Shown here one piece after another: positions 9,701 through 18,653 of a stretch of 64,000 nt of DNA; position 1 is the stretch's first letter; every line of letters starts with the position of its first letter. The stretch covers positions 1,542,749-1,606,748 of the forward strand of contig NZ_RCIP01000001.1 in assembly GCF_004000275.1 (NCBI RefSeq), written 5' to 3'. This DNA is from Saccharospirillum alexandrii. Its GTDB lineage: Bacteria > Pseudomonadota > Gammaproteobacteria > Pseudomonadales > Natronospirillaceae. The notes under the pieces are model-generated. The model was not told the origin of the DNA and searched no databases. It saw only the letters and a program-made list of their open reading frames with translations. The position numbers and the translations under genes were made by a program.

Positions 9701-11471
9701 CGCTTTCAAATTGATACTCGCTCGCATCACCCGCTTCGCCGAAGGACTCTTCAGTGTCGCTTTCCATGTCATCAAGACGCTGCGCACTGGTGCGTACCTC
9801 AACGACTTTGGAAAAATGTGCGGGACGGAAAAAAGAATGATTAACAAAGGCGTGAATTTCGTAGGTACCCGCGTCATCAAAGGTCATCTCAAATCGGCGA
9901 TCATTTAGCAGGCTGTCCGGGTCCAATTCTGAATAATTAACTGTTTCCTCTTCGAGAACATCGACATTCGATGCATCCATGCCTTCGGCACGGCGCCGCG
10001 CCGCAAACCAGCGAATATATACATGGGGAACGGCGAAGCGGTCGACATTGTCCAGTACTTGGAACTCGAACATCACCTCCTTGCCCGGCACCGCCTGACC
10101 TTCTTCCTGTTCTCCGCCGACCCAGACAATACTTCCCCGAACTGGCCGAGGCACCAGGGCACCACGGGCGTCCTCGTCAGTGTCGAACTGGAAGTCGAAT
10201 TGATTTCCGTACTCCTGAAGGTCCAGTTGGGCGACGACGGTTTCGATCATGTCGTCATAACCCTGAGGGGGCGACTCTCCAGGTGCCGCACGACCGGACT
10301 GCATCATACGCATAAGTTCTATACGGCGCGGATGCTGGTCCAACAGTCTCAGTGCCATAACCTCGCGCAGGGTGACAAATCGACTTAACGCTTGTACTTC
10401 ACCGGCTTCGGCATCGCCATGCAGTTCGCGCAATACTCTCAGTACCAGGACGCGATCCGCCTCGGTCGCCTGGGAGCTGATGGTCAGCCCCCCGTCACTA
10501 CTTTCCGCAGGGGGATTACCACCCTCGCCCTGCTCTGTGTTGCTCTCTTCGCCCTGTCGATCACCTTCGCCCTGCTGCTCATGATCCTCGTCGTCCTCGC
10601 TGGAACCGCTGCCGCCCAAGCCTTCTTCCTGGCTTTCTGTGTCTGTTTCCTGGGTTTCGGTGTCGGTACTCCCGGCGAGTCCTTCCTCACTATTAACCAC
10701 GACAACCGTTACGCTTTGCTCTCTGGAAAAATACTGCGCATAATTTCCAGTCGCGAAGAGGTACTCCTCTTGGTTCGACGAATCAAAGTAAAGCCGGTAA
10801 CCACTACCCACCTGGGTGGGTATCAATTGATATTCCCCATTGGCTACGCTGAGTTCGGTACCAGAGTCATTCAAGCTGATCACACGCTCCCCGACATACA
10901 ACCGAATCACATCGCCTTCCCGAATCACTTCAATACGCCGGACGAGGGGTTCCCTGCGTATGAGACCATCTTCCGTTTGCAGAGTGTGGGCTACTTCATG
11001 CGCCAGTAAACGTCGCCCCTCGTGTTGATAGGGTCGATATTCTCCAGGAGCGATATGCACATGGGCACCTTCCGTATATGCCTTGGCACCAATGTCCAGC
11101 GCCGACTTATCCTCAGGGTGAACATGAATGGCGCTCAGGTCGGTGTTGAGCTGCCGCCCCCAACTCTGGGCCAAATCAGCGGGCAAGGAGTCACCGCCTC
11201 CACGCCCCGAAGGCGCTTGGCTGAGTCTGGAGCCTGACATAGCCCCGTTTGCCAATGGAGCAGCCCGATTATCCACCAGCGCATTCCCGACCCGGTCAGC
11301 CTCGGTTTCGACCACGTCGTCGATCGCACCCACCCCGGGACGAGAGAACAGCAACGGCTGTGACAACGGGACTCGCCCAGTGGGCAACTCGGTGGCCGAG
11401 CGCCGGTCGTTCTCGCCTACCGCTCGGTTATTGGTCGAGCGACCTTTAGCGTTTAGAGCGATCCGATCCAT
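6750..11471 (-). CDS. eCIS effector: DUF4157 protease-like N-terminus with C-terminal deaminase toxin domain
   Basis: 1573 residues from the ATG at 11471; a TTG at 11498 is an alternative, and neither has a good ribosome site, so coupling to the preceding gene is likely. Residues about 100-175 are DUF4157, with HEVAH at 158-162 in LLAHEVAHTLQ and the upstream ETEADRV motif. DUF4157 proteins are typical eCIS cargo. An acidic, Gln/Glu/Gly-rich linker lies near residues 280-330, then a long central region without a recognised domain. The last 110 residues carry HAE (1470-1472) and PCSTC (C1508, C1511), the zinc and proton-shuttle residues of the cytidine deaminase fold used by bacterial nucleic-acid-editing toxins. 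The substrate (DNA, RNA or nucleotide) is not predictable. It ends the eCIS operon. Confidence 0.85.
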   Translation of the reverse strand: MDRIALNAKGRSTNNRAVGENDRRSATELPTGRVPLSQPLLFSRPGVGAIDDVVETEADRVGNALVDNRAAPLANGAMSGSRLSQAPSGRGGGDSLPADLAQSWGRQLNTDLSAIHVHPEDKSALDIGAKAYTEGAHVHIAPGEYRPYQHEGRRLLAHEVAHTLQTEDGLIRREPLVRRIEVIREGDVIRLYVGERVISLNDSGTELSVANGEYQLIPTQVGSGYRLYFDSSNQEEYLFATGNYAQYFSREQSVTVVVVNSEEGLAGSTDTETQETDTESQEEGLGGSGSSEDDEDHEQQGEGDRQGEESNTEQGEGGNPPAESSDGGLTISSQATEADRVLVLRVLRELHGDAEAGEVQALSRFVTLREVMALRLLDQHPRRIELMRMMQSGRAAPGESPPQGYDDMIETVVAQLDLQEYGNQFDFQFDTDEDARGALVPRPVRGSIVWVGGEQEEGQAVPGKEVMFEFQVLDNVDRFAVPHVYIRWFAARRRAEGMDASNVDVLEEETVNYSELDPDSLLNDRRFEMTFDDAGTYEIHAFVNHSFFRPAHFSKVVEVRTSAQRLDDMESDTEESFGEAGDASEYQFESVEQESFLVRLGLGVASPTLSIPALIAEDSDAQGLRRTGLLDPSVLNEAGFANSTAHIEGQLERVRNLVRHYERTDQEDMLEWAQQRETELENLLARIHRLRATDEDTSAGSVTHPIAARGYYVSRRSGVPSGQLYLVCWFTYNESEGVYYGHLLDHSEIVRPENFHFEAEDSDFEAMMEELFFELTSTYPNGRMRFSFQSFEGTLPTQRFIQYERKTDTLLNDIQESVFSSEASLVVNVVATVLSVFPPTAPVGIGLSIVYNGADAGLNFADAHRSGTVRASNYVDLGLVALDILPVIGRADDAARLIRVGEGISRQRSLGQRALDITTGLTQYAGNFYVFTDQAWEQIGNVRSQYIDQLSQLREEINVMREDRSVDPQLLARKRQEMARLEQRARDAAISVFSEMAGQQMLQMGSQHFAGRLAHGLATRRAGGAEIDVPGDGATEGQSGPPNTDPNLVIVEEARRHETEADPDAQMRRRPAEAPLEIAGTDTALAEGLPPSLRTEIPVVRISEGGGTVKVRYDRNAGGGVGRIWIEAGPNATVDLVRGHLPAVQVLQRYQGMIGTARTLLLRARGLLGGRFSSWQRAIELEGELAKLPGLIADQATLLNERRASLSEAEIVAHEERIRSFEQQLEQHRLEWSMLDGSQEARGFIAAKDQIFQGMRQEISGSTRSPETRHRAQGRRIFAESAIVDAFLRLRRSLRREAVAEGDTHIPTEDLRAARSEIADMVYDDTFGDAALEQARREVAALEREGRVRHRDRTTISMADYFQRLLGILRRANQRRRERQHSADLHDAIAAHRERTGIERGVNEEGDVTGGTVAAGVLVMEGESRSSRGIEEVFTGGSSRARAEGESADPSYRPLTREGQPISDPQFAGHAEQSVVGGAARALREQFPNTDPVELRGELRMHAEQIPCSTCQRGLIDQRGTDAASAALGPLARFSRDFPNITLVITYNDRTTQQPTRGVLTIRNGEIISNTGR

Positions 11472-12393
11472 AACAATGCGCGCAATAGTCGTAGCCAAGT
11501 TTTTCAGCCTGTTTTTCCCCGGAAAAATAGACCCTGTGGTCCGGGCGCATCCGTGCGATGCCGCAGCCGGGTTTTTCGTTGTTCAGGTTGTGCAGTTCAC
11601 GGGTGTTGCTGTTGCCGAGGTAACGGGTTCTTAGCTGGCAATCTCCGCTGCTTGCACTGTCCAGCTCGATGTCCCGATAACTGCTGCTGCCGGGTGTGGG
11701 GTAGAGGCTGCGACGGTCTACTGTTTGATTACCCTGACGGCTCGCACCGAGATAGACCGGGTTTTTAATGGCTGAAGCGGCCACGCGCAGGCGGTAGGCA
11801 CTTAGGTTGGTATTGATGTGATGGGTCGTGTCTGTGCCTCCCAGTGCGGATTCCGCTTTGCCTTCGGTTTCGCGGTCGGTTTTCCTGTCGTGTACCTGAG
11901 GGGCCCAAGTCACCTTGTAATACCCCTGGCGATCAGTAATGGTTTCCGTCAGCGCATCCTTATGACCGTCCTGGTCGGGAAATAGCGCTACTTTTGCCTT
12001 GCTGATACCAATGCCTTCCTGATTGCGCACATACCCATGCACCACCCAAACGTCCTGTTCTGTTTCGAGCACAGGCGCTTCGGCCCTGTCCCGCTCGGCC
12101 CGGGTGTTTACCAGCATGCCGTGTTCCGTTTTCATGCGGGCATCGGCGGCCGCCACACGCGGATGGTCCGCCCCATAACGTTGCTCCATACGCGCCCGCT
12201 CACGCCGCGCCTGTACCAGCTTGGCCCGTTTAACCGAGGTGAGTTGAGCCAACCCCGCGCTGCGCTCCTGGTCCATCCGCTCCGGCGATTGTTTGAGAAT
12301 GCCTTCAATCTGCTCTATGGAGATGTTTGAACCCGGATCAGTACGCTGGCGCTCTTTTTTTGCACCTGGCTTGGTATCTCGTCGCTTTTGCAT
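11446..12393 (-). CDS. eCIS cargo-module protein with CarboxypepD_reg-like and Ada-type zinc motif
   Basis: 315 residues. A basic, helical N-terminus (residues 1-110) is followed by VVHGYVRNQEGIGISKAKV, resembling a carboxypeptidase-regulatory-like beta domain that ends near TDRQGYYKVTW. The last 55 residues read LGNSNTRELH, then GCG, then a phenylalanine, and end in GYDYCAHC. This order (GN-x-H-x-C, F, GY-x-x-C-x-x-C) matches the metal-binding domain of Ada and related small zinc domains. The gene starts 5 bp after the beta-helix gene and overlaps the start of the DUF4157 gene. It may be a loading adaptor, plug or second effector. Function unknown. Confidence 0.7.
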   Translation of the reverse strand: MQKRRDTKPGAKKERQRTDPGSNISIEQIEGILKQSPERMDQERSAGLAQLTSVKRAKLVQARRERARMEQRYGADHPRVAAADARMKTEHGMLVNTRAERDRAEAPVLETEQDVWVVHGYVRNQEGIGISKAKVALFPDQDGHKDALTETITDRQGYYKVTWAPQVHDRKTDRETEGKAESALGGTDTTHHINTNLSAYRLRVAASAIKNPVYLGASRQGNQTVDRRSLYPTPGSSSYRDIELDSASSGDCQLRTRYLGNSNTRELHNLNNEKPGCGIARMRPDHRVYFSGEKQAEKLGYDYCAHCYGSDRSKR

Positions 12394-12397
12394 GGCA

Positions 12398-15300
12398 TTA
12401 CCCTCTCCATAATTGGTTCAGACCGGTGTTGATTCCGCCCGCCGCGCTGTCACTGGCTGAATCGTTTGGCACCAGAATGTTTTCCCAGGCACTGAACGCC
12501 TCGCACCAGAAATCGAGAAAGCTGAACGCGTTAAACAACACCTGGTTGTCGTGCGCACGAATGCTGGTGGTTATGAATGGCAGCCCGCCGACCGGCGACG
12601 CCAGGTTAAGGATGCAGTGCGTCGCCTGGTTGTCGCTGGTGTTGTTGAAAATAAGCCCAAGGTTGACTGAGGAAAACAAGGCAATCATGAGCGACTCTTT
12701 GAATCGGTTGTCCTGAACCCGGGTGGTCATACCTACGGTGAGCAAATTGGTAAACAGGATGTCGACCAGGAAATCGCAGTCGAACTGATTGTTCTGCACC
12801 GTCACGTCATCAAGGCTAATGATGGCGGCCTGCGACAAGGCAAACTCGACTTCGGGCTCAGAGAGGTCCAGAAACACCTGGTTATTGGCGAACATGATGT
12901 TGCCGTTGGCGAGATAGCGGCCAATGCCCTGATCGTCCAACCCGCGACTGGCTCTGGGTATGAAACCATTATTGCTGACGGGAATGTCACCCGCATCAAT
13001 CGGGTCGGCCACAACGCCGCGAAACAATACTGTTTGCAAATAAAACTCGTTGGACAGGCCGTAATTCACGATAAATACTGTGGTCGCCCACCAACTTGGA
13101 TCACCGATACGCTGCACGAACGCCTGAGACGTCAGTTGGTTGTTCAAAATGCTCATCGGCCCCAGGCCGCCCAGGGCCAGCGCCTGACCGAGCGGCTGGG
13201 AGACGATATTGTCGTGAATGCGCGCGGCCGGTACACCGTTCTGGCGTGGCACGAAACCGCCGCGCCCTTCCATGGCATCAATGCCCGGCAGTGCATAGGG
13301 GACGACGATGCCACCGCGTCGGCCTTCGGCGGCATCTTCGCGATCGCCCTCGATCTGTTGGCCGTTGTTGCGAATGCGGTTGCGGCAGATATCCAGCCCT
13401 TCGACGTGCAGCACAAAAATACCGCAGACGGGTTGCAGGTAATCCGGCCCGTTGTCTTCGAGCCGATTGTCGTAAATTCGCAGGGCTTCAACATCGGCCA
13501 GGGCGATGGCACCGTAACCCATGTGCTGACGGGCATCCCGGGGCATGACTTCAAGGTCGCGCCAGAGGTTATCGTGAATGTCGTTACCGAGGATATCGAG
13601 CCCGAACACGCTGATGAATTCGTCTTCCTCATCGAGGTTGAAAAAGGCAACCACACCGATGCCGCACAAACCCATACCGCTGATGCGATTGCGTTCGATC
13701 CGAATGTCGTAAAGTGCCCCGGCGGACTGATAGGTAACGCCGGTTTCCGGGTCTCTTCCGGGTGGCACATAAACGGTGCCCGGTGAACAGGGGTCGCAGG
13801 GGTCGAACAGATTGACGACCCAGCCGATGAGGCCGGGAACCGGGTTGCCATCTTCATCGATGGCTTCAACCGTGCCCAGGGTGATGCCGTGCCCAATACC
13901 GCCGACGATGTCGTTATCGATTAACCGGATGCGTTCACAGGTTCCGGCCAGGTGAATACCGCCCCGCCCTGCCTGAACAGCCGCCAGGGTGTTGGCGGCT
14001 TTGGAGGGTATGACCCGCACTCGATTATGTTCGACCAGCATATCGTCGCCCAGCAGAAAGAGTGGCGACCAGCCGCCGGCAGCATCCTCGGCGATGAGTT
14101 CGCAATCGCGAATGCCCACCTCGCGGGCGCCGACGATTTTTATGGCGCTGTCGGTGGTGGCGATCACCAGCAAGCCTCGCAACTCGATGTGCTGACTTTC
14201 CACGCCCTGATCATCCGTTTCGATGAGGATACCGATGCCTCTGGGCGCGGCATCGACTCTGAGGGTTTCGATGTGGACATTCCGTCGTCCTTCGGCGTAA
14301 AAAACCGGAGCGGGAGTGCCCTCATCATCAGCCGCCGGGTCCCCGATGACCCGACTGCGCGGACCGCAGCCATGAATGCGAACATTGTCTTTATCGATCA
14401 CCACGGTTTCACGGTAAGTGCCAGCCAGCACGCAGATCTCACCTCCGCTGTCGGGCAAGTGATCGACGGCGTCCTGAATGGATTCAAAATCACCAAAGCT
14501 GTGCAGGCCGTCGCCGACCTTGAAGGTGCAGCAGCTCTGGATTTTGGTCAGCGGCTGGAAGACGCGGCGGCAATCGTGAATGTTAGGCGGGCCGTCGAGG
14601 GTGATCACCGGGCCGCCGTTCCAGTTGAGGATACCGAGCGGGGCGCGGTGGTAAACGACCCCCTGGGGGGGCGCATCGTTAGGCCAGACAGAAGGGTCGA
14701 AATCGGTCCCGGCAGTGCGCAGCTGGAAGGTCCAGAAATCGCCCGGTCGATAGTTGCTGTTGTTGGCGGTGGGCGCATCGAATTCAAGACGCAGGCCCAA
14801 TTCGAAATCGACAGGCGCGCCGGTGGCGAAGCTGGCAACCAGGGCGGTGCCGTCCCAGAGCCGGAAGAAGGCTTCGTCGGTGCCCGCACCGGGCCAGGCG
14901 CCCACAATGTTGGTAAGCGAGAGTACGCCGTCGCCAACGCTGGAGGCATCGGCTTCCATGACTACGTCCCAGTGGGTGCCGGAGGCGGTGGGGGCGAGCA
15001 CTTCGAGGAAGAAGGTGTCGAGCCCGCAGTGGTTGATCATCTGGTCGTTGGCGAGGACGGTGATTTGGTCGAGCGCATTATCGAAAATGCCGCGACCGAC
15101 CAGGCCACCGTTGAAGCGGGAGTATTTAAAGCGGGCTTCGTCGGCCGACGTGGGTCGGGCAACTTCGATGCGGTAGAGGTAATGTTCGAAGCCGGTGTAA
15201 CCGCCTCCGGCCTGCACCGGGCAGTCGCCACCGATGGCGAGGGTCGGCGCGGGGGTGACGCTGAGGTGGCCTTGCAGATCGGGGTCGTCTTGCAGGCGGT

Positions 15301-15850
15301 TGAGGTTGCCGCAGTCTTCACCGTCTTGCAGACGCAGTAGGCGCAGACGGTAGAAGAGCTTGGTGCGCTCGGTGGTGTCTGGACCGCCAAGTGCCGGTTC
15401 GAGCAGGTTGACCGGATCCTGAAAGGCGTTGAAGGCGTCTTCCCAGGCTTCGAGGACAACGGCGTCGCGGATACCCATGCCGATACTGCTCGCATCGGGC
15501 TCGGGATCATCGATGGGTGGGCCGTACCAGGTAGCTGGCAAGACGAGAGCGTCTTCGCCCGGCAGATAGAGAGGCAGGCCATCGACCCAGCCGCGGCCGG
15601 GTTCGAGGGTGATTTCCACACTGGCACCATCGGATTCGGCCTGAATGATCAGCCAACTGTCCGGTTCGGCAGCGGGAATGCCAATGAGGTCGGGGCCGAT
15701 GACATCCTGACCGAGCAGTTCTCGCAGGTGGCGACTGATTTGGGTGCCGGCGTTCCAGTCCTGATCGAGCAGGACTCGGCCCTGCTGGTGCCATACACCG
15801 GTGAAGTTGTTGGCCGGTCGAAAACTGAGTTTCGAGAAGTCCCCTTTCAT
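12398..15850 (-). CDS. DUF6519 / right-handed beta-helix eCIS protein
   Basis: 1150 residues. The N-terminus MKGDFSKLSFRPANNF, then GRVLLDQDWN, is the DUF6519 signature found in eCIS and related tail loci. From about residue 450, IQDAVDHLPDSGGEICVLAG begins a long right-handed parallel beta-helix with repeated turns such as RIRLIDNDIVGGIGHGI, DIRIERNRISGMG and ALRIYDNRLEDNG. Beta-helix folds are common in phage tail spikes and surface-binding fibres, so a fibre or target-binding role on the baseplate is reasonable. It follows a 472-bp gap that holds two palindromic elements. Confidence 0.85.
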   Translation of the reverse strand: MKGDFSKLSFRPANNFTGVWHQQGRVLLDQDWNAGTQISRHLRELLGQDVIGPDLIGIPAAEPDSWLIIQAESDGASVEITLEPGRGWVDGLPLYLPGEDALVLPATWYGPPIDDPEPDASSIGMGIRDAVVLEAWEDAFNAFQDPVNLLEPALGGPDTTERTKLFYRLRLLRLQDGEDCGNLNRLQDDPDLQGHLSVTPAPTLAIGGDCPVQAGGGYTGFEHYLYRIEVARPTSADEARFKYSRFNGGLVGRGIFDNALDQITVLANDQMINHCGLDTFFLEVLAPTASGTHWDVVMEADASSVGDGVLSLTNIVGAWPGAGTDEAFFRLWDGTALVASFATGAPVDFELGLRLEFDAPTANNSNYRPGDFWTFQLRTAGTDFDPSVWPNDAPPQGVVYHRAPLGILNWNGGPVITLDGPPNIHDCRRVFQPLTKIQSCCTFKVGDGLHSFGDFESIQDAVDHLPDSGGEICVLAGTYRETVVIDKDNVRIHGCGPRSRVIGDPAADDEGTPAPVFYAEGRRNVHIETLRVDAAPRGIGILIETDDQGVESQHIELRGLLVIATTDSAIKIVGAREVGIRDCELIAEDAAGGWSPLFLLGDDMLVEHNRVRVIPSKAANTLAAVQAGRGGIHLAGTCERIRLIDNDIVGGIGHGITLGTVEAIDEDGNPVPGLIGWVVNLFDPCDPCSPGTVYVPPGRDPETGVTYQSAGALYDIRIERNRISGMGLCGIGVVAFFNLDEEDEFISVFGLDILGNDIHDNLWRDLEVMPRDARQHMGYGAIALADVEALRIYDNRLEDNGPDYLQPVCGIFVLHVEGLDICRNRIRNNGQQIEGDREDAAEGRRGGIVVPYALPGIDAMEGRGGFVPRQNGVPAARIHDNIVSQPLGQALALGGLGPMSILNNQLTSQAFVQRIGDPSWWATTVFIVNYGLSNEFYLQTVLFRGVVADPIDAGDIPVSNNGFIPRASRGLDDQGIGRYLANGNIMFANNQVFLDLSEPEVEFALSQAAIISLDDVTVQNNQFDCDFLVDILFTNLLTVGMTTRVQDNRFKESLMIALFSSVNLGLIFNNTSDNQATHCILNLASPVGGLPFITTSIRAHDNQVLFNAFSFLDFWCEAFSAWENILVPNDSASDSAAGGINTGLNQLWRG

Positions 15851-15928
15851 AGTGGGTATCCCTCTGGTTTGGTGACGGTTGTATTACGGTGTCTGGAACC
15901 CGCGCTGGCTGTTCCTTGCCTGGAACCC

Positions 15929-16041
15929 GTGCCAGCTACCGGGGGTGCTTCTCCGGGGTCGGCGTGAACCCATCCATGGGGCCTAGACCACGGCATCCAT
16001 GCCGTGGACTTCCCCGGATAAGCACCCCCGGCAGCCGGCAC
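15929..16041 (-). repeat. 113-bp palindromic element, copy 1
   Basis: Outer arms of about 30 nt pair across the element (GGGGGTGCTTCTCCGGGG with CCCCGGATAAGCACCCCC). The inner hairpin is CCACGGCATCCATGCCGTGG at 15988-16007. A second short hairpin CCCATCCATGGG is at 15969-15980. The family consensus reads on the minus strand here, the same sense as the eCIS genes. Confidence 0.9.
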
Positions 16042-16155
16042 TGGTCTTTTGTGGCATTGGGTACGAGTGGATGGCTGGGCTGCCAGCACTAGCCTTCTGT
16101 GGAGTCGAAATTGGATGCGGTTTGAACTTTGAATTTGAATTCTGTCGATCATCGA

Positions 16156-16268
16156 GCGGCGGGTGCCACGGGTGCCTCCGTGAGGAAGTCCGCAGCAGGG
16201 ATGCTGCGGTCTAGGCCCCACGGACGGATCCACGCCGACCTCACGGAGGCACCCGTGGCATCCGCCGC
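16156..16268 (+). repeat. 113-bp palindromic element, copy 2
   Basis: Outer arms GCCACGGGTGCCTCCGTGAGG and the matching CCTCACGGAGGCACCCGTGG pair almost perfectly. The inner hairpin CCGCAGCAGGGATGCTGCGG is at 16190-16209. It lies 114 bp from copy 1 in the opposite orientation. No gene is visible in the rest of the 15851-16322 gap. Confidence 0.9.
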
Positions 16269-16322
16269 GGACCATCGCCACAGAGGTCACCCGAACGGTG
16301 GCGAAGTGTGTGTTGACTGTGT

Positions 16323-18653
16323 TCATGTCACTGGCACCAATATCGGTCGAATTCCAACGGGCATGTACTCGCGGTATCGGATGTTCAGGTTTTTCCATTT
16401 GTGACTGTTCAGCAAATAGCCGAAGCAGCCCATGGCGTCGTTGTTCGGGCCCTGGTCGAGCAGGCGCGGGTCGCTGCGCAGGCGGAGCTGGCCGTAGCCT
16501 GGCAGGCCAAACCAGGTGGCGACGAAGCTGATGTCGGTGGCGGTGCCGAACACGCAGCCGTGGTGGGGTGGCAGGCGGTCGCTGTCGCCGCTGAAATAGC
16601 TGAATTTGACGCAGCCGCGCTGGTTGTCGTGCGCTTCGAGGCGATGCAGCCAAATGCCGCCCTGGCCGGTGACGCTGTGAACCCTCATGCGGCCGAAGGC
16701 GGTCATGCCGGAAACGGTGAGTTCCGGGCCCCAATTGACCAGCGGGTCGCCGGTGGCGGCGCGGACGGCGAATTGGGGCGCGGGGTCGCCTTCGGGGCTG
16801 CCGCCGTCGAGGATGCTGTCGATAACGTTGAGGTCGTATTCGTCGTCGGCCAGAACCCGGCCGATGATGGAACGCTCAATGTGGATGACGGATTGCTGGT
16901 CGAAGGCATCGGCTTCATTCGGGTCGTCGATGAAGCCGAAGGCGTTGTCGAGGTTGAAAGACGGCCGCATGGCCTGGCGAACGCCGGGCGACAGCGGGTC
17001 GAGTTGCCAGGCGCCGCCGGGGTCGAGGGTGGTGCCCAGCAGTTCAAGCCGGTTGAGGGCGGCTTGCTGGATTAGGGCTGCGTCAGCGGCAAAGGCTGGA
17101 GCGGTTCTATCCCAACTTATGTACAGGCCTTCGAGACGGACGGCGAGGCTGGCGATGGCATCGGCCGCGCCCGGGCCAAGCACGTCGGCGGGGCGAAAGC
17201 GCAGCGGATTAACCAGGCGGATAACGGGCCGCTGGCCGCTGGCGGCGCGCACCCAGAGTGAGGTGGCAAGTGTCAGCGCTGGGTTGCCGCCTTCGCTGCC
17301 ATGGCCGAGTACCGTGTCGATATCGAGGGTGTAGGTTCGGCTGTCCTGGATCTCGACGACCACGGGCTGGGTCTGTGCATCCAGATCGGCCAACGCATTG
17401 CGCAGGGCAATATCGCCACCACCGCTTACCGAGCGCAGTACCACGGCCTGCTCCTGCCACTCGGCTGGGGTGGCCGCGCGCACCACGGGCTGTGCCCCAG
17501 TCGGACCGGAAAAGCCATAGGTGTGGGAAATTAACAGCCCCTCGGCCAGAGGAGTGGCTTGCGCGGCCAGGCTGGACACCCCGAACAGCACCCTGCCCCG
17601 CTCGGGGTCGATGGCGATCTCGTCTTCCCGTATAGGCGGGCTGAGGCCCGCTTCCCAGGCGCAGAGGTTGGCACCCCGGAAGGTCCAGCCATCGGTGCCG
17701 GGCAGGGGATCGGGAATGTGCAGGATCAACCCGACGGCACCGGCGCTCGGTTGCTCTGGCGTGCCTGCGTAGGGTTCGACGGCGACGTAGGCCAGAGGGT
17801 TGCCGGTGGGTGTGTCGGTGCTGAGCCGCGCCCAGGGCATGGGGCCGGGTACGGAATCGGCGTGACTGAGGTTGGGCGGGTCGTCATCGGCCTCGTAGCG
17901 GTGGGTGTTGAACAGCGTCATCGGGTCCGCCTGGGGATGGACAATGGCACGGACGACAGCACTGGCATCGCCAGGGTTAACCGGGACGACGGCGGCAGTT
18001 TCGATCATGCCTGGGTCCACCACCGGCACCTGATAGTCTTTCAATCGCCAGAGATAGACACCCAGGTTGGGCAGGTTGTAGCGCGGCGAGCCGGTTTGGC
18101 CAGGCTTGACGTCGACGACGTGGGCAAAGGTGTCAAACGGCCCGTTCAGGAAGCTCAGTTGCGCGGGGTCGCGCAGGTTGGCCATGCCGCCGCGCACCTG
18201 GGAGACGATGTCGGTATGCTGCGTCAGCGGGGATGGGCCACCGGCATCGGGTCGCTGGTGGTTCAGGTGTTGGTTCCAGGCGAGGCGCTCGCGCGATTCA
18301 ACCGCGTGGGAGGCCCAGCCGGTTAAGGTGAAACTGAGGGATTCGACCGCGCCCAGCGTACCCTTGCGCCGTCGGTGGAAGACGGTGCGGGCGACGTCGG
18401 CCCGCAATGTCCAGGGGTCGCCCGCAAGATGGGAGACGCCAAGCAGATCGGCGAGGTAGGGAATCAGCCAGTCGTCACAGGTTTCGATAAAGAAATCGTG
18501 GTACAAAGCCTCGATATTGTCGCGCACGCCGGACATCACGTCATCGAGAATGCCCAAATAGGCCTCGAGCTGATCGGCCGGGCGCTGTTCGCCATCCTTG
18601 ATGCGATAGACTTCGGGCAATTGCTGGTACAGGGGCTGACGGGGCGTACTCAT
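16323..18653 (-). CDS. eCIS baseplate/tail protein, gpI-like N-terminus
   Basis: 776 residues. The N-terminus (LYQQLPEVYRIKDGEQ, then FLDDVMSG-like ILDDVMSGVRDNIEALY and WLIPYLADLLGV) matches the P2 gpI / TIGR02242-type phage tail protein module, which links the baseplate wedges to fibres. The remaining 600 residues are beta-rich and unassigned. It overlaps the upstream J-type gene by four bases (ATGA) and is followed by the gap with elements 1 and 2. In Afp/PVC terms it occupies the position just after the Afp11/Afp12 pair. Confidence 0.82.
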   Translation of the reverse strand: MSTPRQPLYQQLPEVYRIKDGEQRPADQLEAYLGILDDVMSGVRDNIEALYHDFFIETCDDWLIPYLADLLGVSHLAGDPWTLRADVARTVFHRRRKGTLGAVESLSFTLTGWASHAVESRERLAWNQHLNHQRPDAGGPSPLTQHTDIVSQVRGGMANLRDPAQLSFLNGPFDTFAHVVDVKPGQTGSPRYNLPNLGVYLWRLKDYQVPVVDPGMIETAAVVPVNPGDASAVVRAIVHPQADPMTLFNTHRYEADDDPPNLSHADSVPGPMPWARLSTDTPTGNPLAYVAVEPYAGTPEQPSAGAVGLILHIPDPLPGTDGWTFRGANLCAWEAGLSPPIREDEIAIDPERGRVLFGVSSLAAQATPLAEGLLISHTYGFSGPTGAQPVVRAATPAEWQEQAVVLRSVSGGGDIALRNALADLDAQTQPVVVEIQDSRTYTLDIDTVLGHGSEGGNPALTLATSLWVRAASGQRPVIRLVNPLRFRPADVLGPGAADAIASLAVRLEGLYISWDRTAPAFAADAALIQQAALNRLELLGTTLDPGGAWQLDPLSPGVRQAMRPSFNLDNAFGFIDDPNEADAFDQQSVIHIERSIIGRVLADDEYDLNVIDSILDGGSPEGDPAPQFAVRAATGDPLVNWGPELTVSGMTAFGRMRVHSVTGQGGIWLHRLEAHDNQRGCVKFSYFSGDSDRLPPHHGCVFGTATDISFVATWFGLPGYGQLRLRSDPRLLDQGPNNDAMGCFGYLLNSHKWKNLNIRYREYMPVGIRPILVPVT

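Noticed and set aside
8074-11009. Multiple plus-strand open frames opposite the effector gene
   Set aside because: All lie antisense to the 1573-residue effector and lack ribosome sites or domain content.
13952-15340. Long open frame on the plus strand (over 450 codons) opposite the beta-helix gene
   Set aside because: It mirrors the GC-rich codons of the 1150-residue minus-strand gene, lacks a ribosome site and its translation is low in hydrophobic-core pattern and full of Gly/Val/Ala/Arg runs. It is an antisense shadow.
15847-16734. 295-codon minus-strand frame over the 15851-16322 gap
   Set aside because: It runs through elements 1 and 2 and the out-of-frame end of the gpI-like gene. The translation is Arg/Pro/His-rich, typical of reading palindromic GC-rich DNA.
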